Assembly (NCBI GenBank): GCA_902826165.1
Contig: CADEDV010000007.1
Location: 102,100 to 134,149, forward strand
Source: an uncultured Bacteroidota bacterium
Lineage (GTDB): Bacteria > Bacteroidota > Bacteroidia > Chitinophagales > Chitinophagaceae
Direction: 5' to 3'
Length of the DNA: 32,050 nucleotides
Below, piece by piece: positions 23,314 through 30,651 of the stretch (its first letter is position 1; each line of letters begins with the position of its first letter). The translations under genes and the position numbers were made by a program. A model generated the notes under the pieces. The model was not told where the DNA came from. It saw nothing but the letters and a program-made list of their open reading frames with translations, and made no database searches.

Positions 23314-24021
23314 TTATATATTCTTCCGGATCAGCCGGTCCAGCCGCCGGGTCTTTCTCTGTAGTTTTTTTAATTTTTTTTCGAACAAAGCCTGGTCATG
23401 AAAATAAAGTACAGCCAGTTTTACCTGCCGGTTTCGCCAGCGTTTCAGCATTATTTTCCCGTACGCTTTGTCCAACCCCATCGTAAGGGCATGTAACAAT
23501 CTCAATCTTTTATTTTGTGCCAACCCCGTTCGATAGACGGCCTCATATTCTTTCCGGAGTTCGTTATAATAGGCAAAATACCAGGGTTTAAGTTCTTCTA
23601 TTTCTGCTGCTGTAAAAGCAGTAGTTAATGCCTGCCAGATATCACCGTTTATATGCGCATTGATTCCATATAAAATATAGCGCAGAGAGGGGGCACTGCT
23701 GTCCAGGTAATAAGCCTGCCAGGGGCGGTCTATGGTTTCCTTTTGCGTATGTGCCTCTGCTGCCCGAAGGAAATAACTTGCAAACTGCAGTTCCAGTCTT
23801 TCCATCAGCTGCTGCACTCTTTCATCCGCCGTTGAAAAATAATTCACTGCCCCGATGGTAGTTTCAAAATAGATAGCAGCAAAATGTTTCGATATGGAAT
23901 TGCTTTGGCGGACGGAATCTAACCGGGTCAGTAAAACAATCGATCTGTCGCTGATCTGCGCCGCAACAAGATGAGACATATATGAAAAAAAGAAAACAAA
24001 AAAATATTGGCGAAGACGCAT
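23314..24021 (-). CDS. DUF5995 family secreted protein
   Basis: A 235-aa protein from ATG 24021 (MRLRQYFFVFFFSYMSHLVAAQ), chosen because it starts a signal peptide; the open frame to 24084 runs into the divergent promoter region. The fold is all-alpha. YGINAHINGDIWQAL (about 130-144) matches the conserved core of DUF5995, and a basic C-terminal helix follows (KKLKKLQRKTRRLDRLIRK). The family has no known activity; the conserved His/Asp in the NAHINGD segment could be functional. It is transcribed away from the tandem paralogue pair across 93 bp. The family call rests on that motif alone. Confidence 0.75.
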   Translation of the reverse strand: MRLRQYFFVFFFSYMSHLVAAQISDRSIVLLTRLDSVRQSNSISKHFAAIYFETTIGAVNYFSTADERVQQLMERLELQFASYFLRAAEAHTQKETIDRPWQAYYLDSSAPSLRYILYGINAHINGDIWQALTTAFTAAEIEELKPWYFAYYNELRKEYEAVYRTGLAQNKRLRLLHALTMGLDKAYGKIMLKRWRNRQVKLAVLYFHDQALFEKKLKKLQRKTRRLDRLIRKNI

Positions 24022-24099
24022 AGATATGAACAGGTTTTTGAACAAGTTAAAATTAACAAACTCTTGCCCAATGCCGTTCTTCAATACGAACCAATTCGT

Positions 24100-24107
24100 T
24101 AGTTTTG
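24100..24107 (+). promoter_or_regulatory. Candidate -7 element TAGTTTTG of the first paralogue
   Basis: It matches TAnnTTTG only 7 nt before ATG 24115, implying a nearly leaderless mRNA. No TTG at -33. Confidence 0.4.
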
Positions 24108-24114
24108 AGCCGTG

Positions 24115-25227
24115 ATGAAACAGCTATCCAGGAAGATTTGCCTGTTTTTTATATTGCTGGCCCCTTTTTCCAATCTTACCGTCTTTTCGCAAGACCTGAC
24201 CGGTATCTGGAAAGGATTTTTCATGTCCGAAAGCGGCCAGTTTTACAAATTAGAGTTTCAGCTTTCTCATAATAAATCCTACGCTGCCAGCGGTGTTTCT
24301 TATTCTTACTTAGATGTTCGTTTCTATGGTAAAGCAACAATGACCGGCAGCTATGTAAAAAACACAAAGACTTTAAAGATCAAAGAAATCAGGACTGTAG
24401 AAGTAAAGAGTGTATTGGGAGGAATGACCTGCATTATGAATTACACACTCACCTATTCAAAATCAGGTAATGAAGAGTTTTTGGAGGGTACATACCTTGG
24501 AAGAAACGAAAAGCCCTTATCCGTTGATACCTCATTTTGGGGTGATTGCGGTGGCGGCCGGGTTTCATTAAGACGGGTTGTTTCTTCTGATTTCTACCTT
24601 GAACCGTTCCTTAGAAAAACAACCCCTAAAAACCCTGTGGCTAAAGCTCCGGTAACAAAACCGCCGGTTACCACAAAAGTCAACCCGCCCGTTGTAAAAA
24701 AACCACCGGTAACCAAACCCGCCAGCAAACCAGTGGTTAAAAAACCGGTTTCAAAACCGCCCGTTACCACAAAGCCTGTAGCAGTTACACCTAAAATTGA
24801 TACCGTCTCAAAAATAGTGGCACCCCCGGTTGTCAAAAAACCTGTTCCTGAAAACATACCTACCCCATTTGTTTTAAAGAGCAGGGCCAATGAACTGGTT
24901 AAAATACTCACCGTGAGCAATGAGAATGTAACCGTGAAATTGTATGATAACGGGGAGATCGATGATGATACGATCTCTGTGTATATGGACAAAAAACTGG
25001 TGCTTTCATCCAAACGGTTAACAGCATCTCCGCTGATCGTTAACCTGAAAATGGATGAAGACAATTCGGAGCATGAACTGGTGATGGTGGCGGAGAACCT
25101 GGGCCGCATTCCACCCAATACTTCGCTGATGATCGTTGAATCGGGCGAACAACGTTTTGATGTCCGTATCACGTCTACCGAACAAAAAAACGCCGTGGTC
25201 AGGTTCAGGTATGTGAAACCAAAATGA
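24115..25227 (+). CDS. Secreted two-domain protein with Pro/Lys/Val-rich linker (paralogue 1)
   Basis: A 370-aa protein from ATG 24115; the GTG one codon earlier is less likely. Signal peptide to about residue 25, then a beta-rich N-terminal domain (about 27-155) starting DLTGIWKGFFMSESGQFYKLEF, lipocalin-like in pattern. Next comes a linker of about 85 residues rich in PPV, KKP and TKP repeats. A conserved C-terminal domain (about 260-370) includes VKLYDNGEIDDDTISVYMD and MVAENLGRIPPNTSLMIVESG. The C-terminal module recurs in many Chitinophagaceae secreted proteins and has no known function. The linker suggests an extended periplasmic or cell-wall-spanning spacer. A paralogue without it follows. 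Confidence 0.8.
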   Translation: MKQLSRKICLFFILLAPFSNLTVFSQDLTGIWKGFFMSESGQFYKLEFQLSHNKSYAASGVSYSYLDVRFYGKATMTGSYVKNTKTLKIKEIRTVEVKSVLGGMTCIMNYTLTYSKSGNEEFLEGTYLGRNEKPLSVDTSFWGDCGGGRVSLRRVVSSDFYLEPFLRKTTPKNPVAKAPVTKPPVTTKVNPPVVKKPPVTKPASKPVVKKPVSKPPVTTKPVAVTPKIDTVSKIVAPPVVKKPVPENIPTPFVLKSRANELVKILTVSNENVTVKLYDNGEIDDDTISVYMDKKLVLSSKRLTASPLIVNLKMDEDNSEHELVMVAENLGRIPPNTSLMIVESGEQRFDVRITSTEQKNAVVRFRYVKPK

Positions 25228-25272
25228 CAGCCCCCTTTTACCTTATCTGAAATGTAAAAAACAAACTACAGG

Positions 25273-25300
25273 AGAAACCCGGGTAACCGTTTCTGTAATT
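25273..25300 (+). terminator. Possible terminator between the paralogues
   Basis: AGAAAC/GTTTCT closes a 10-nt loop with inner GG/CC pairing, followed by GTAATTT. The T tract is weak. Confidence 0.35.
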
Positions 25301-25341
25301 TCTGCATTGCCTTTTATTTATTTGGCCTATTTTCATTTTTT

Positions 25342-26184
25342 ATGAAGCGTATTACCCTTTTACTCATTTTGTTGCTGTCCATATGCTGTGCCTCTGCACA
25401 GGATATCAATGGCATCTGGAAGGGTAAACTGGTGATGGAACCCGGTGGCTGCTTCCCGGTTTACAATATAGAATTACAGCTGACGGTGGTTGGCAACAAG
25501 ATATCCGGTGTCTCTTATCATTATTCCGACACCAGTAATTACGTAAGAGAAACTTTTGAAGGGACATTCAAACCTGACAGCAACAGTATACTCATCAACG
25601 AGATCGGCGTTACCAGTTTTCATATTCCTGCCGATTGCACTCCCTGTATCAAGCGATATAATTTTTCCTACCATAAAGGCGGCAATGAAGAACAATTGCG
25701 TGGTTCATGGACAGGCAAGACCATGGACAATAAATCGAATTGTCCACCGGGAACGATCGTATTGATCCGGATCACCAAATCGGCTTTCAAACCCAACCTG
25801 CCCAAAACCCTGACAGAAAGAAAAAATGAACTGGTGAAAACTATCTATGTCGATACCGGGATGGTGAAACTTGATTTTTATGATAATGGAGTGATAGACG
25901 GAGATACCATTTCCGTCTATGTAAATGATATGCCGGTGGTATCAAGAAAAATGCTGACCGCCAAACCCGTTACGGCAAACATAAAGATTGACCTGCAACG
26001 AACCATACAAGAAGTGATCATGGTTGGAGAAAACCTTGGCTCCATACCTCCTAATACAGCATTAATGATCATCAATGCCGGTGATAAACGTTACCAGCTC
26101 TATCTTACCTCTGATGATAAAAAAAATGCAATGGTCCGGTTCATTTATGAGAAACCTGTAGCCGCAAAGACCCTCTCGCCATAA
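25342..26184 (+). CDS. Secreted two-domain protein lacking the linker (paralogue 2)
   Basis: A 280-aa protein with a signal peptide (MKRITLLLILLLSICCASAQ). The N-terminal domain starts DINGIWKGKLVMEPGG, parallel to DLTGIWKG in the upstream gene, and the C-terminal domain has VKLDFYDNGVIDGDTISVYVN and MVGENLGSIPPNTALMIINAG, closely matching paralogue 1. The Pro-rich linker is replaced by a short joint (LPKTLTERKNELVK). The pair lies 114 nt apart on one strand and looks like a tandem duplication followed by linker gain or loss. Its stop is 13 nt from the convergent flavodoxin gene. Function unknown; envelope location inferred from the signal peptide. Confidence 0.8.
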   Translation: MKRITLLLILLLSICCASAQDINGIWKGKLVMEPGGCFPVYNIELQLTVVGNKISGVSYHYSDTSNYVRETFEGTFKPDSNSILINEIGVTSFHIPADCTPCIKRYNFSYHKGGNEEQLRGSWTGKTMDNKSNCPPGTIVLIRITKSAFKPNLPKTLTERKNELVKTIYVDTGMVKLDFYDNGVIDGDTISVYVNDMPVVSRKMLTAKPVTANIKIDLQRTIQEVIMVGENLGSIPPNTALMIINAGDKRYQLYLTSDDKKNAMVRFIYEKPVAAKTLSP

Positions 26185-26197
26185 GCAGTGGGGTTTG

Positions 26198-26671
26198 TTA
26201 TTCCCTGATCAATCGTAAGAATTCTTCTACCGCATCTTCATCCACCACGGATACAGATTCCTTTACACCCCGCACTGCTTTTACCATCAGTCTTTCCAGG
26301 AAATTCATTTTTTCGAGCAACAATTCCCCGCCAAATAAGCCATGTGCCACGGCATGTGTACGCAAGGATTCAGGAAAGGCTGTGTCAAATTCAACTGCCC
26401 CTTCCTCTGTATTCATAAAGCAGAGAAAAAGCCCCAGCCGTTTCAACAGCAATTGCTTTTCGTTCAATTCGCAGAACTGGCGGATCTTTTTCTGTATCTG
26501 TCCCATATGTATGGAACCGCCAATGATCACCGTTGACCAGGATTCTATATCTGGCATGGCCTCGTTAGCCAGGTTAACAAGGCGTACTTTGTCATCCAGT
26601 TCCTGTGACAGATAAGTTGCTAACTTCTGCGTAGTGCCATGCTGGCTCATATAAACGACGAGGTAACTCAT
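26198..26671 (-). CDS. Flavodoxin-domain protein, HemG-like
   Basis: A 157-aa protein with an N-terminal FMN-binding loop (YMSQHGTTQKLATYL) and the segment IIGGSIHMGQIQKKIRQFC, which resembles HemG, the flavodoxin-type protoporphyrinogen IX dehydrogenase that uses quinone. A haem role is possible, but no haem gene is nearby, so an unspecific flavodoxin is equally defensible. Its ATG overlaps the stop of the upstream membrane-protein gene in the 4-nt ATGA arrangement, indicating coupled translation and perhaps a joint redox or membrane role. Confidence 0.82.
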   Translation of the reverse strand: MSYLVVYMSQHGTTQKLATYLSQELDDKVRLVNLANEAMPDIESWSTVIIGGSIHMGQIQKKIRQFCELNEKQLLLKRLGLFLCFMNTEEGAVEFDTAFPESLRTHAVAHGLFGGELLLEKMNFLERLMVKAVRGVKESVSVVDEDAVEEFLRLIRE

Positions 26672-27492
26672 AATAAAGTGTTTTTAGCGATTCGTTTAAT
26701 ATATACAACCAGGAGACCGGCACTTAGAAGAGCCAGCACTCCCATTATAACAGCCACCGTATACTCCTGCTCCACTCCTGCCCTGTTCATATATATAACC
26801 AGGCCGCCAATACTCAGGTTCATCCATACAAAAAAACTAAGCAGCACCGGTGCCATTATAAGGCCGGTTATTTTTTTCCGCAGTAAAAAAATGGCAGTAA
26901 TAAGAACACCCGGCAGGAATACAGACAGATCAATGACATGAACAGTATTAGTAAACAATCCGGCTTCTTTTATGGATGGAGGTACTTCCTGGTTCAATAT
27001 AGCCGGGATGATCTCAGTTAACCAAAGAATATAAAATACGACTCCAATAACTATAAAATAAACAGCAGTTAAGCGGTAAGGAACCTCTTTGAAAAAAATA
27101 CCCGGCAGATCGTTCTTCAGAATTGTCAATAGGAACCAGGCCATTGCATAAAAAGAAAGACCCAATGACAGGCAATAAATGATAAATAACTTATTGAAAT
27201 GAACAGCAAAACAATAAATGGTAAAGGTATAAACCAGGAAGGCTATGATACCGGCCCAAATAAGCAAGGCCCCGTTATGCCGGCGGTAAGCATAATAGGA
27301 ACTGATAAGTAAGGCTGGAATAATAAGAAACAGATCCACTATATCCTGCCCTACAGACTGCGCCTGCCAGTTGGGTGTCTCTGCCGAATAGAATCCGGCG
27401 GTTGTTAACCCACTAATACTGGCAATCGTCACCAGTATAGCTAGCGGCAATGATAGCCATAGAATTATAGTCCTGTTTTTAACATCGCCCAT
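26668..27492 (-). CDS. Polytopic membrane protein of unknown function
   Basis: A 274-aa protein with about 8 hydrophobic helices covering nearly all its length, short loops and a basic C-terminus (YIKRIAKNTLL). The first helix is LSLPLAILVTIASISGLTT. No transport or enzyme signature was recognised. It is the promoter-proximal gene of a two-gene unit and is fused translationally to the flavodoxin gene by an ATGA overlap. That context suggests an electron-transfer or quinone-linked role, but this is inference from position. A near-consensus -7 element (AAGATTTG) lies about 50 nt upstream. Confidence 0.75.
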   Translation of the reverse strand: MGDVKNRTIILWLSLPLAILVTIASISGLTTAGFYSAETPNWQAQSVGQDIVDLFLIIPALLISSYYAYRRHNGALLIWAGIIAFLVYTFTIYCFAVHFNKLFIIYCLSLGLSFYAMAWFLLTILKNDLPGIFFKEVPYRLTAVYFIVIGVVFYILWLTEIIPAILNQEVPPSIKEAGLFTNTVHVIDLSVFLPGVLITAIFLLRKKITGLIMAPVLLSFFVWMNLSIGGLVIYMNRAGVEQEYTVAVIMGVLALLSAGLLVVYIKRIAKNTLL

Positions 27493-27595
27493 GTATTAAA
27501 TCTATGCATTAATAAAGGCTGCAGCAGATGACCCCTGTCATAGCAAATCTTGAAAGAAGTCAGCTATAGATGTTAATAACAGCTGCTTTAAACGA

Positions 27596-27619
27596 AAAAG
27601 AGCCCCGAAGGACTCTTTT
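27596..27619 (-). terminator. Intrinsic terminator of the 63-aa gene
   Basis: AAAAGAG/CTCTTTT, extended by two pairs past a mismatch, with loop CGAA, begins 9 nt after the stop. TCGTTT follows on the minus strand. Confidence 0.75.
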
Positions 27620-27628
27620 CAAAACTGC

Positions 27629-27820
27629 TTACCTGGCAAAACGACCCCGTGCCGTTCTTGCATTTCTGCGGATATTCCACAGGTCAGCTGCTGTAAATGT
27701 TCGTTCACTGTCACCAGGGATCACAAGGTCCTTTGCTAAGGTTTCTTGTACTTCTTTTACCAGGTTCTTTAATACGTCCGGTTCCATCTGGACAATAGAT
27801 GGCATCACATCACTCTTCAT
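27629..27820 (-). CDS. 63-aa conserved small protein of unknown function
   Basis: The frame encodes a 63-aa protein with no signal peptide: an acidic helical N-terminal half (MEPDVLKNLVKEVQETLAKD, about 12-31) and a basic C-terminal half with FTAADLWNIRRNARTARGRF (about 42-61). Support for a real gene: an AAGGAAAT ribosome site just upstream of the ATG, a strong TTG-N20-TATCTTTG promoter at 27953-27983, and a terminator 9 nt after the stop. The LVxExxETLA...LWNIxR pattern resembles short uncharacterised proteins I recall from Bacteroidota. No function is known. The charge split could suit nucleic-acid or ribosome binding, which is speculation. Confidence 0.78.
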   Translation of the reverse strand: MKSDVMPSIVQMEPDVLKNLVKEVQETLAKDLVIPGDSERTFTAADLWNIRRNARTARGRFAR

Positions 27821-27952
27821 GATTTATTTCCTTTTTTAATGTTTACAAAATTGATCTGAGGCTTAAGGGAGAAAAACACTAAGAATCGTTAGAAGAAGTG
27901 CTGAATTCTGTCGCCTGTTTGTAAGTAAACTACATCTCTCAGATTGATGGCG

Positions 27953-27983
27953 CAAAGATACACTTTATACGCTGCCCTTCCAA
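27953..27983 (-). promoter_or_regulatory. Promoter of the 63-aa gene (TTG-N20-TATCTTTG)
   Basis: The -7 TATCTTTG (27953-27960) and -33 TTG (27981-27983) sit at near-ideal spacing; the -7 octamer is identical to that of rpmI. The resulting leader is roughly 125 nt. The rest of 27984-28119 shows no gene. Confidence 0.7.
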
Positions 27984-28119
27984 GGAAAAGAGTGAAGAAT
28001 TGGGTATACTGTTGTTATTATCAAGTAAACTAAAGGTGATGAAACCCTTTGTCAGCAGAGGTTTCAGGCCGTTACTAAAAAACTGTTAAGGATAGGAAAC
28101 AAAAAAAGATATACTGTGT

Positions 28120-28512
28120 TTAACTCACCTGGTTCAGGAATAAAGGCAATCCTGACTTCCATTCGCCATCGATATATAGCTCAAAGGAGTAACGTCCGGG
28201 CTTTTCAAACTGGAGCTGGTTAAAGTTGATCACAATATTAATAGCGGCAAACTGGCCGTTGGGTGGTGTTCCAATATTGATATTACCTTCTATCGGTTGC
28301 AGTATTTCTTTTGCATTGGCATCCGTGAGCCGGAGTTTAAATTCATGCTGGCCGATTTCCTTGATCCCGAAACGCAGGCGGCAGGCAACAGAACAAGACG
28401 GATGCTGTACCGGAAATTGCTTTACCTGTATGGCATCAAACGTTCCTACAACAGTCAATTTTGAACTATTATCCTGTGCAAAGTCAGCAAGAGTGAATAT
28501 TTCTATTTCCAT
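28120..28512 (-). CDS. DUF6941 family protein
   Basis: A 130-aa cytoplasmic protein without signal peptide. MEIEIFTLADFAQDNSSKLTVVGTFDAI and the closing PGRYSFELYIDGEW fit DUF6941, a compact beta-sandwich family of unknown role often found as a single gene. It has about 268 nt of shared upstream DNA with the divergent WYL regulator, including two 21-bp-spaced direct repeats, so control by that regulator is possible but unproven. The family call is from memory of the sequence pattern. Confidence 0.75.
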   Translation of the reverse strand: MEIEIFTLADFAQDNSSKLTVVGTFDAIQVKQFPVQHPSCSVACRLRFGIKEIGQHEFKLRLTDANAKEILQPIEGNINIGTPPNGQFAAINIVINFNQLQFEKPGRYSFELYIDGEWKSGLPLFLNQVS

Positions 28513-28635
28513 AGTTAGTCTTTTTGTGAATAAGATAAAGCTACACCTTATCTGGCGGTCTTTTTCTTTGCGAAGAACCGTGCCGGGTTAAATTCCTGGT
28601 TTATGAATGACATTATTTGCTTTTCAAAGAGAGAC

Positions 28636-28688
28636 GCCTGTCATTGAAGCAGAATTATCTGCCATTGAAGCAGCTTAACAGCCTGTCA
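28636..28688. repeat. Spaced direct repeats upstream of the WYL regulator
   Basis: CATTGAAGCAG occurs at 28642-28652 and again at 28663-28673, exactly 21 bp (two helical turns) apart. GCCTGTCA flanks them at 28636-28643 and 28681-28688. This layout is common for binding sites of a protein that contacts one DNA face. Confidence 0.55.
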
Positions 28689-28780
28689 CCGGGCTCTTGC
28701 CTGCTAGTAACGTGAAAGCACACTCGAGAATTTAAGCCTGGTTCTCATAAAAACTGATACTTTTAAAAAAAATCTGAGCA

Positions 28781-29458
28781 GTGAACAGGATAGACCGGTT
28801 AATGGGAATCATGACGCAATTACAATCCAAAAAGTATTGTACAGGAGAACAGTTGGCGAATAAATTCGAGATCAGTATCCGCACGGTATACCGGGATATC
28901 AGGGCTCTTGGTGAGATCGGCATCCCGGTGAATTTTGAAATCGGCAAAGGATATTTTATAGCACAAGGTTATTTTCTGCCTCCCCTTTCGCTTACCTCCC
29001 AGGAAGCCAATGCCCTGGTCTTATTAAATACACTGGCTGATAAATTTACTGACAACTCAATAGCAAAACACAGCCATACGGCCCTTACTAAAATCAAATC
29101 TGTGCTGCGCTATGCCGACAAGGATAAAGCAGAAGAACTTTCCTCGCAAATTAATGTCTTCATCCCTGAAAATGAACCAAACAAAAAAAACTGGTTAGCG
29201 GCTATTCAAAATGCAATAGTTGCTACCCGTGTTTTAAAAATTGAATACACCGGGAATGATGGTAATCGCAGTAGCAGGGAAATTGAACCTGTCGGACTGA
29301 TCTTCTATACCAATCAATGGCACTTATATGCCTGGTGCTGTACAAAGAAAGACTACAGGGATTTTAAAGTTAAAATGATCAGCAGCCTTGTTGATACTGA
29401 AAAAGAACATTCCATAAAAAAACACCGGCCCATGGTGGAATATTTAAAAACTTTTTAA
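28781..29458 (+). CDS. WYL-domain transcriptional regulator (YafY/DeoR-like HTH)
   Basis: A 225-aa protein starting with GTG at 28781, which gives the family N-terminus MNRIDRL; the later ATG (28802) would delete conserved residues. The winged HTH (about 1-60) contains LANKFEISIRTVYRDIRALGEIGIP. After the PLSLTSQEA linker, a WYL-type ligand domain (about 135-205) holds LKIEYTGNDGNRSSREIEPVGLIFYTNQWHLYAWC with the usual R-x-x-x-P and W-x-L-x-A positions. Such regulators sense nucleic-acid fragments or metabolites, or control neighbours. The likely target is the DUF1579-like gene 84 nt downstream, itself, or both. Confidence 0.92.
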   Translation: MNRIDRLMGIMTQLQSKKYCTGEQLANKFEISIRTVYRDIRALGEIGIPVNFEIGKGYFIAQGYFLPPLSLTSQEANALVLLNTLADKFTDNSIAKHSHTALTKIKSVLRYADKDKAEELSSQINVFIPENEPNKKNWLAAIQNAIVATRVLKIEYTGNDGNRSSREIEPVGLIFYTNQWHLYAWCCTKKDYRDFKVKMISSLVDTEKEHSIKKHRPMVEYLKTF

Positions 29459-29500
29459 AAAATCGAATACGCCTGCCATAGGGTTGTCAGTGGCTGCTTT

Positions 29501-29508
29501 TAGTTTTG
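29501..29508 (+). promoter_or_regulatory. Candidate -7 element TAGTTTTG of the DUF1579-like gene
   Basis: It matches TAnnTTTG, 34 nt before the ATG. A 6-bp inverted repeat CCTGTT/AACAGG (29511-29516 and 29530-29535) covers the expected transcription start, a typical operator position. Confidence 0.45.
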
Positions 29509-29542
29509 TTCCTGTTTATTAAACTTATTAACAGGATATACT

Positions 29543-30067
29543 ATGGAACAAACAAATCTTACAGCATCAACAACAGCAATCATCATTGCCTCAGCCAGCT
29601 CTTCAGAGCATGATTTTGATTTCTTAGAAGGAAAATGGAAAGTACAAAACCACAAACTAAAGGCCAGGTTGGTCAACAGCAATGAGTGGGACGAATTTGA
29701 ATCCGAATTGCATATGCGAAAAGCCCTGGCTGGCTATGGCAATGTTGAAAACTATTATGCCAGCTTTGGCGGAACAGCTTTTGAAGGGATGGCCATACGG
29801 CTTTTTAACCGCCAAACAAAATTGTGGACCATTTACTGGATTGACAGTACCGGGGGCACCATGGATGAACATCCGGTAACCGGCTCTTTTGAAAATTGCC
29901 TGGGCAAGTTCTATGGAAACGATATTTTCAATGACAGGCCAATTATGGTATTGTACCAATGGGATGCCACAAACCCGCAGCGACCTATATGGTCACAGGC
30001 TTTCTCACAGGACCAGGGCAAAACATGGGAATGGAACTGGAAAATGGAATTAACAAGAATTTCCTGA
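29543..30067 (+). CDS. DUF1579/lipocalin-like protein
   Basis: A 174-aa cytoplasmic protein. HDFDFLEGKWKVQNHKLKARL (about 23-43), the central RLFNRQTKLWTIYWIDSTGGT and the C-terminal WSQAFSQDQGKTWEWNWKMELTR match a lipocalin-like barrel family related to DUF1579 that is common beside regulators in environmental bacteria. Trp and Tyr-rich strands would line a small-ligand pocket; the ligand is unknown. It follows the WYL regulator on the same strand, with its own -7 element and an inverted repeat between. No signal peptide is evident; the Ala/Ser-rich start (LTASTTAIIIASASSS) is a weak one at best. Confidence 0.8.
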   Translation: MEQTNLTASTTAIIIASASSSEHDFDFLEGKWKVQNHKLKARLVNSNEWDEFESELHMRKALAGYGNVENYYASFGGTAFEGMAIRLFNRQTKLWTIYWIDSTGGTMDEHPVTGSFENCLGKFYGNDIFNDRPIMVLYQWDATNPQRPIWSQAFSQDQGKTWEWNWKMELTRIS

Positions 30068-30115
30068 CCCTCTCTTATACATCGTTTTCTATTATCTGTA
30101 CGTGAATTAAAAACA

Positions 30116-30135
30116 GGCCCGTAGTAAAACGGGCC
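30116..30135 (-). terminator. Intrinsic terminator of the NTF2-like lipoprotein gene
   Basis: A 7-bp stem GGCCCGT/ACGGGCC with a 6-nt loop is followed on the minus strand by TGTTTTTAATT. Confidence 0.75.
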
Positions 30136-30159
30136 CGTTCAGTAATAAGTCAAAAAAGA

Positions 30160-30651
30160 TTATTTCATTCGGGTAGTATCAGCCGATCCAGGTGGCGGCG
30201 GCATCATCGCCATCATATCTTTCGGATCCATATATATCCAATGCTCCACAGCTTTACCATCTTTGAATTTCGACACATCAATACTTGACATAGTCATTGG
30301 CTTGCCGTTCATATTTCCGGAAATAGTTGCCCAGGTAAAAACATACTCATCATCGGCAAGGCTTCTTGTATTTGATGATTTCATATCCGGCATCATGGCC
30401 CGGTAGCGTTTCATGTCGGCTACAATACTGTCGAGCCCTTTTACATCATAGCCTTTATCACTGCCATGATCTACCGCATCGGCAGCAATATAATCGCCCA
30501 TTTTACTAAAATCGCCGGCTTCATAGGCTTTCATAATGGCTTCATTCACTTCCAGGTTTTTCTTCGCCGTGGCCGACATACCACCACTGTTGTTGCAGGA
30601 AATACAAATGCTGCCAGTTGCAATGATCAGCAATAAAAAAAGATTTTTCAT
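30160..30651 (-). CDS. SnoaL/NTF2-like lipoprotein
   Basis: A 163-aa protein with a lipoprotein signal (ICISC, Cys19). The mature part has the SnoaL pattern: helix NEAIMKAYEAGDFSKMGDYIAADAVDHG, then strands with KPMTMSSIDVSKFKDGKAVEHW, the usual K-x-G-K-x-x-E-x-W end of the cone fold. The C-terminus is unusual, rich in Met and Pro (PKDMMAMMPPPPGSADTTRMK), and could bind metal or be a flexible tail. Members are either polyketide-cyclase-like enzymes or binding proteins; no activity can be assigned. It is transcribed alone, with a terminator 24 nt after the stop. Confidence 0.85.
   Translation of the reverse strand: MKNLFLLLIIATGSICISCNNSGGMSATAKKNLEVNEAIMKAYEAGDFSKMGDYIAADAVDHGSDKGYDVKGLDSIVADMKRYRAMMPDMKSSNTRSLADDEYVFTWATISGNMNGKPMTMSSIDVSKFKDGKAVEHWIYMDPKDMMAMMPPPPGSADTTRMK

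Noticed and set aside
24660-24800. Repeated GTTACCACAAA/CCGGTT units considered as a DNA repeat array
   Set aside because: They follow the codons of PVTTK and KPV protein repeats and vary irregularly; this is protein-level repetition, not CRISPR or satellite DNA.
24594-25172. 192-aa minus-strand frame rich in Thr/Gly/Phe
   Set aside because: It is the shadow of the Pro/Lys-rich linker of paralogue 1; low-complexity coding makes long antisense frames.
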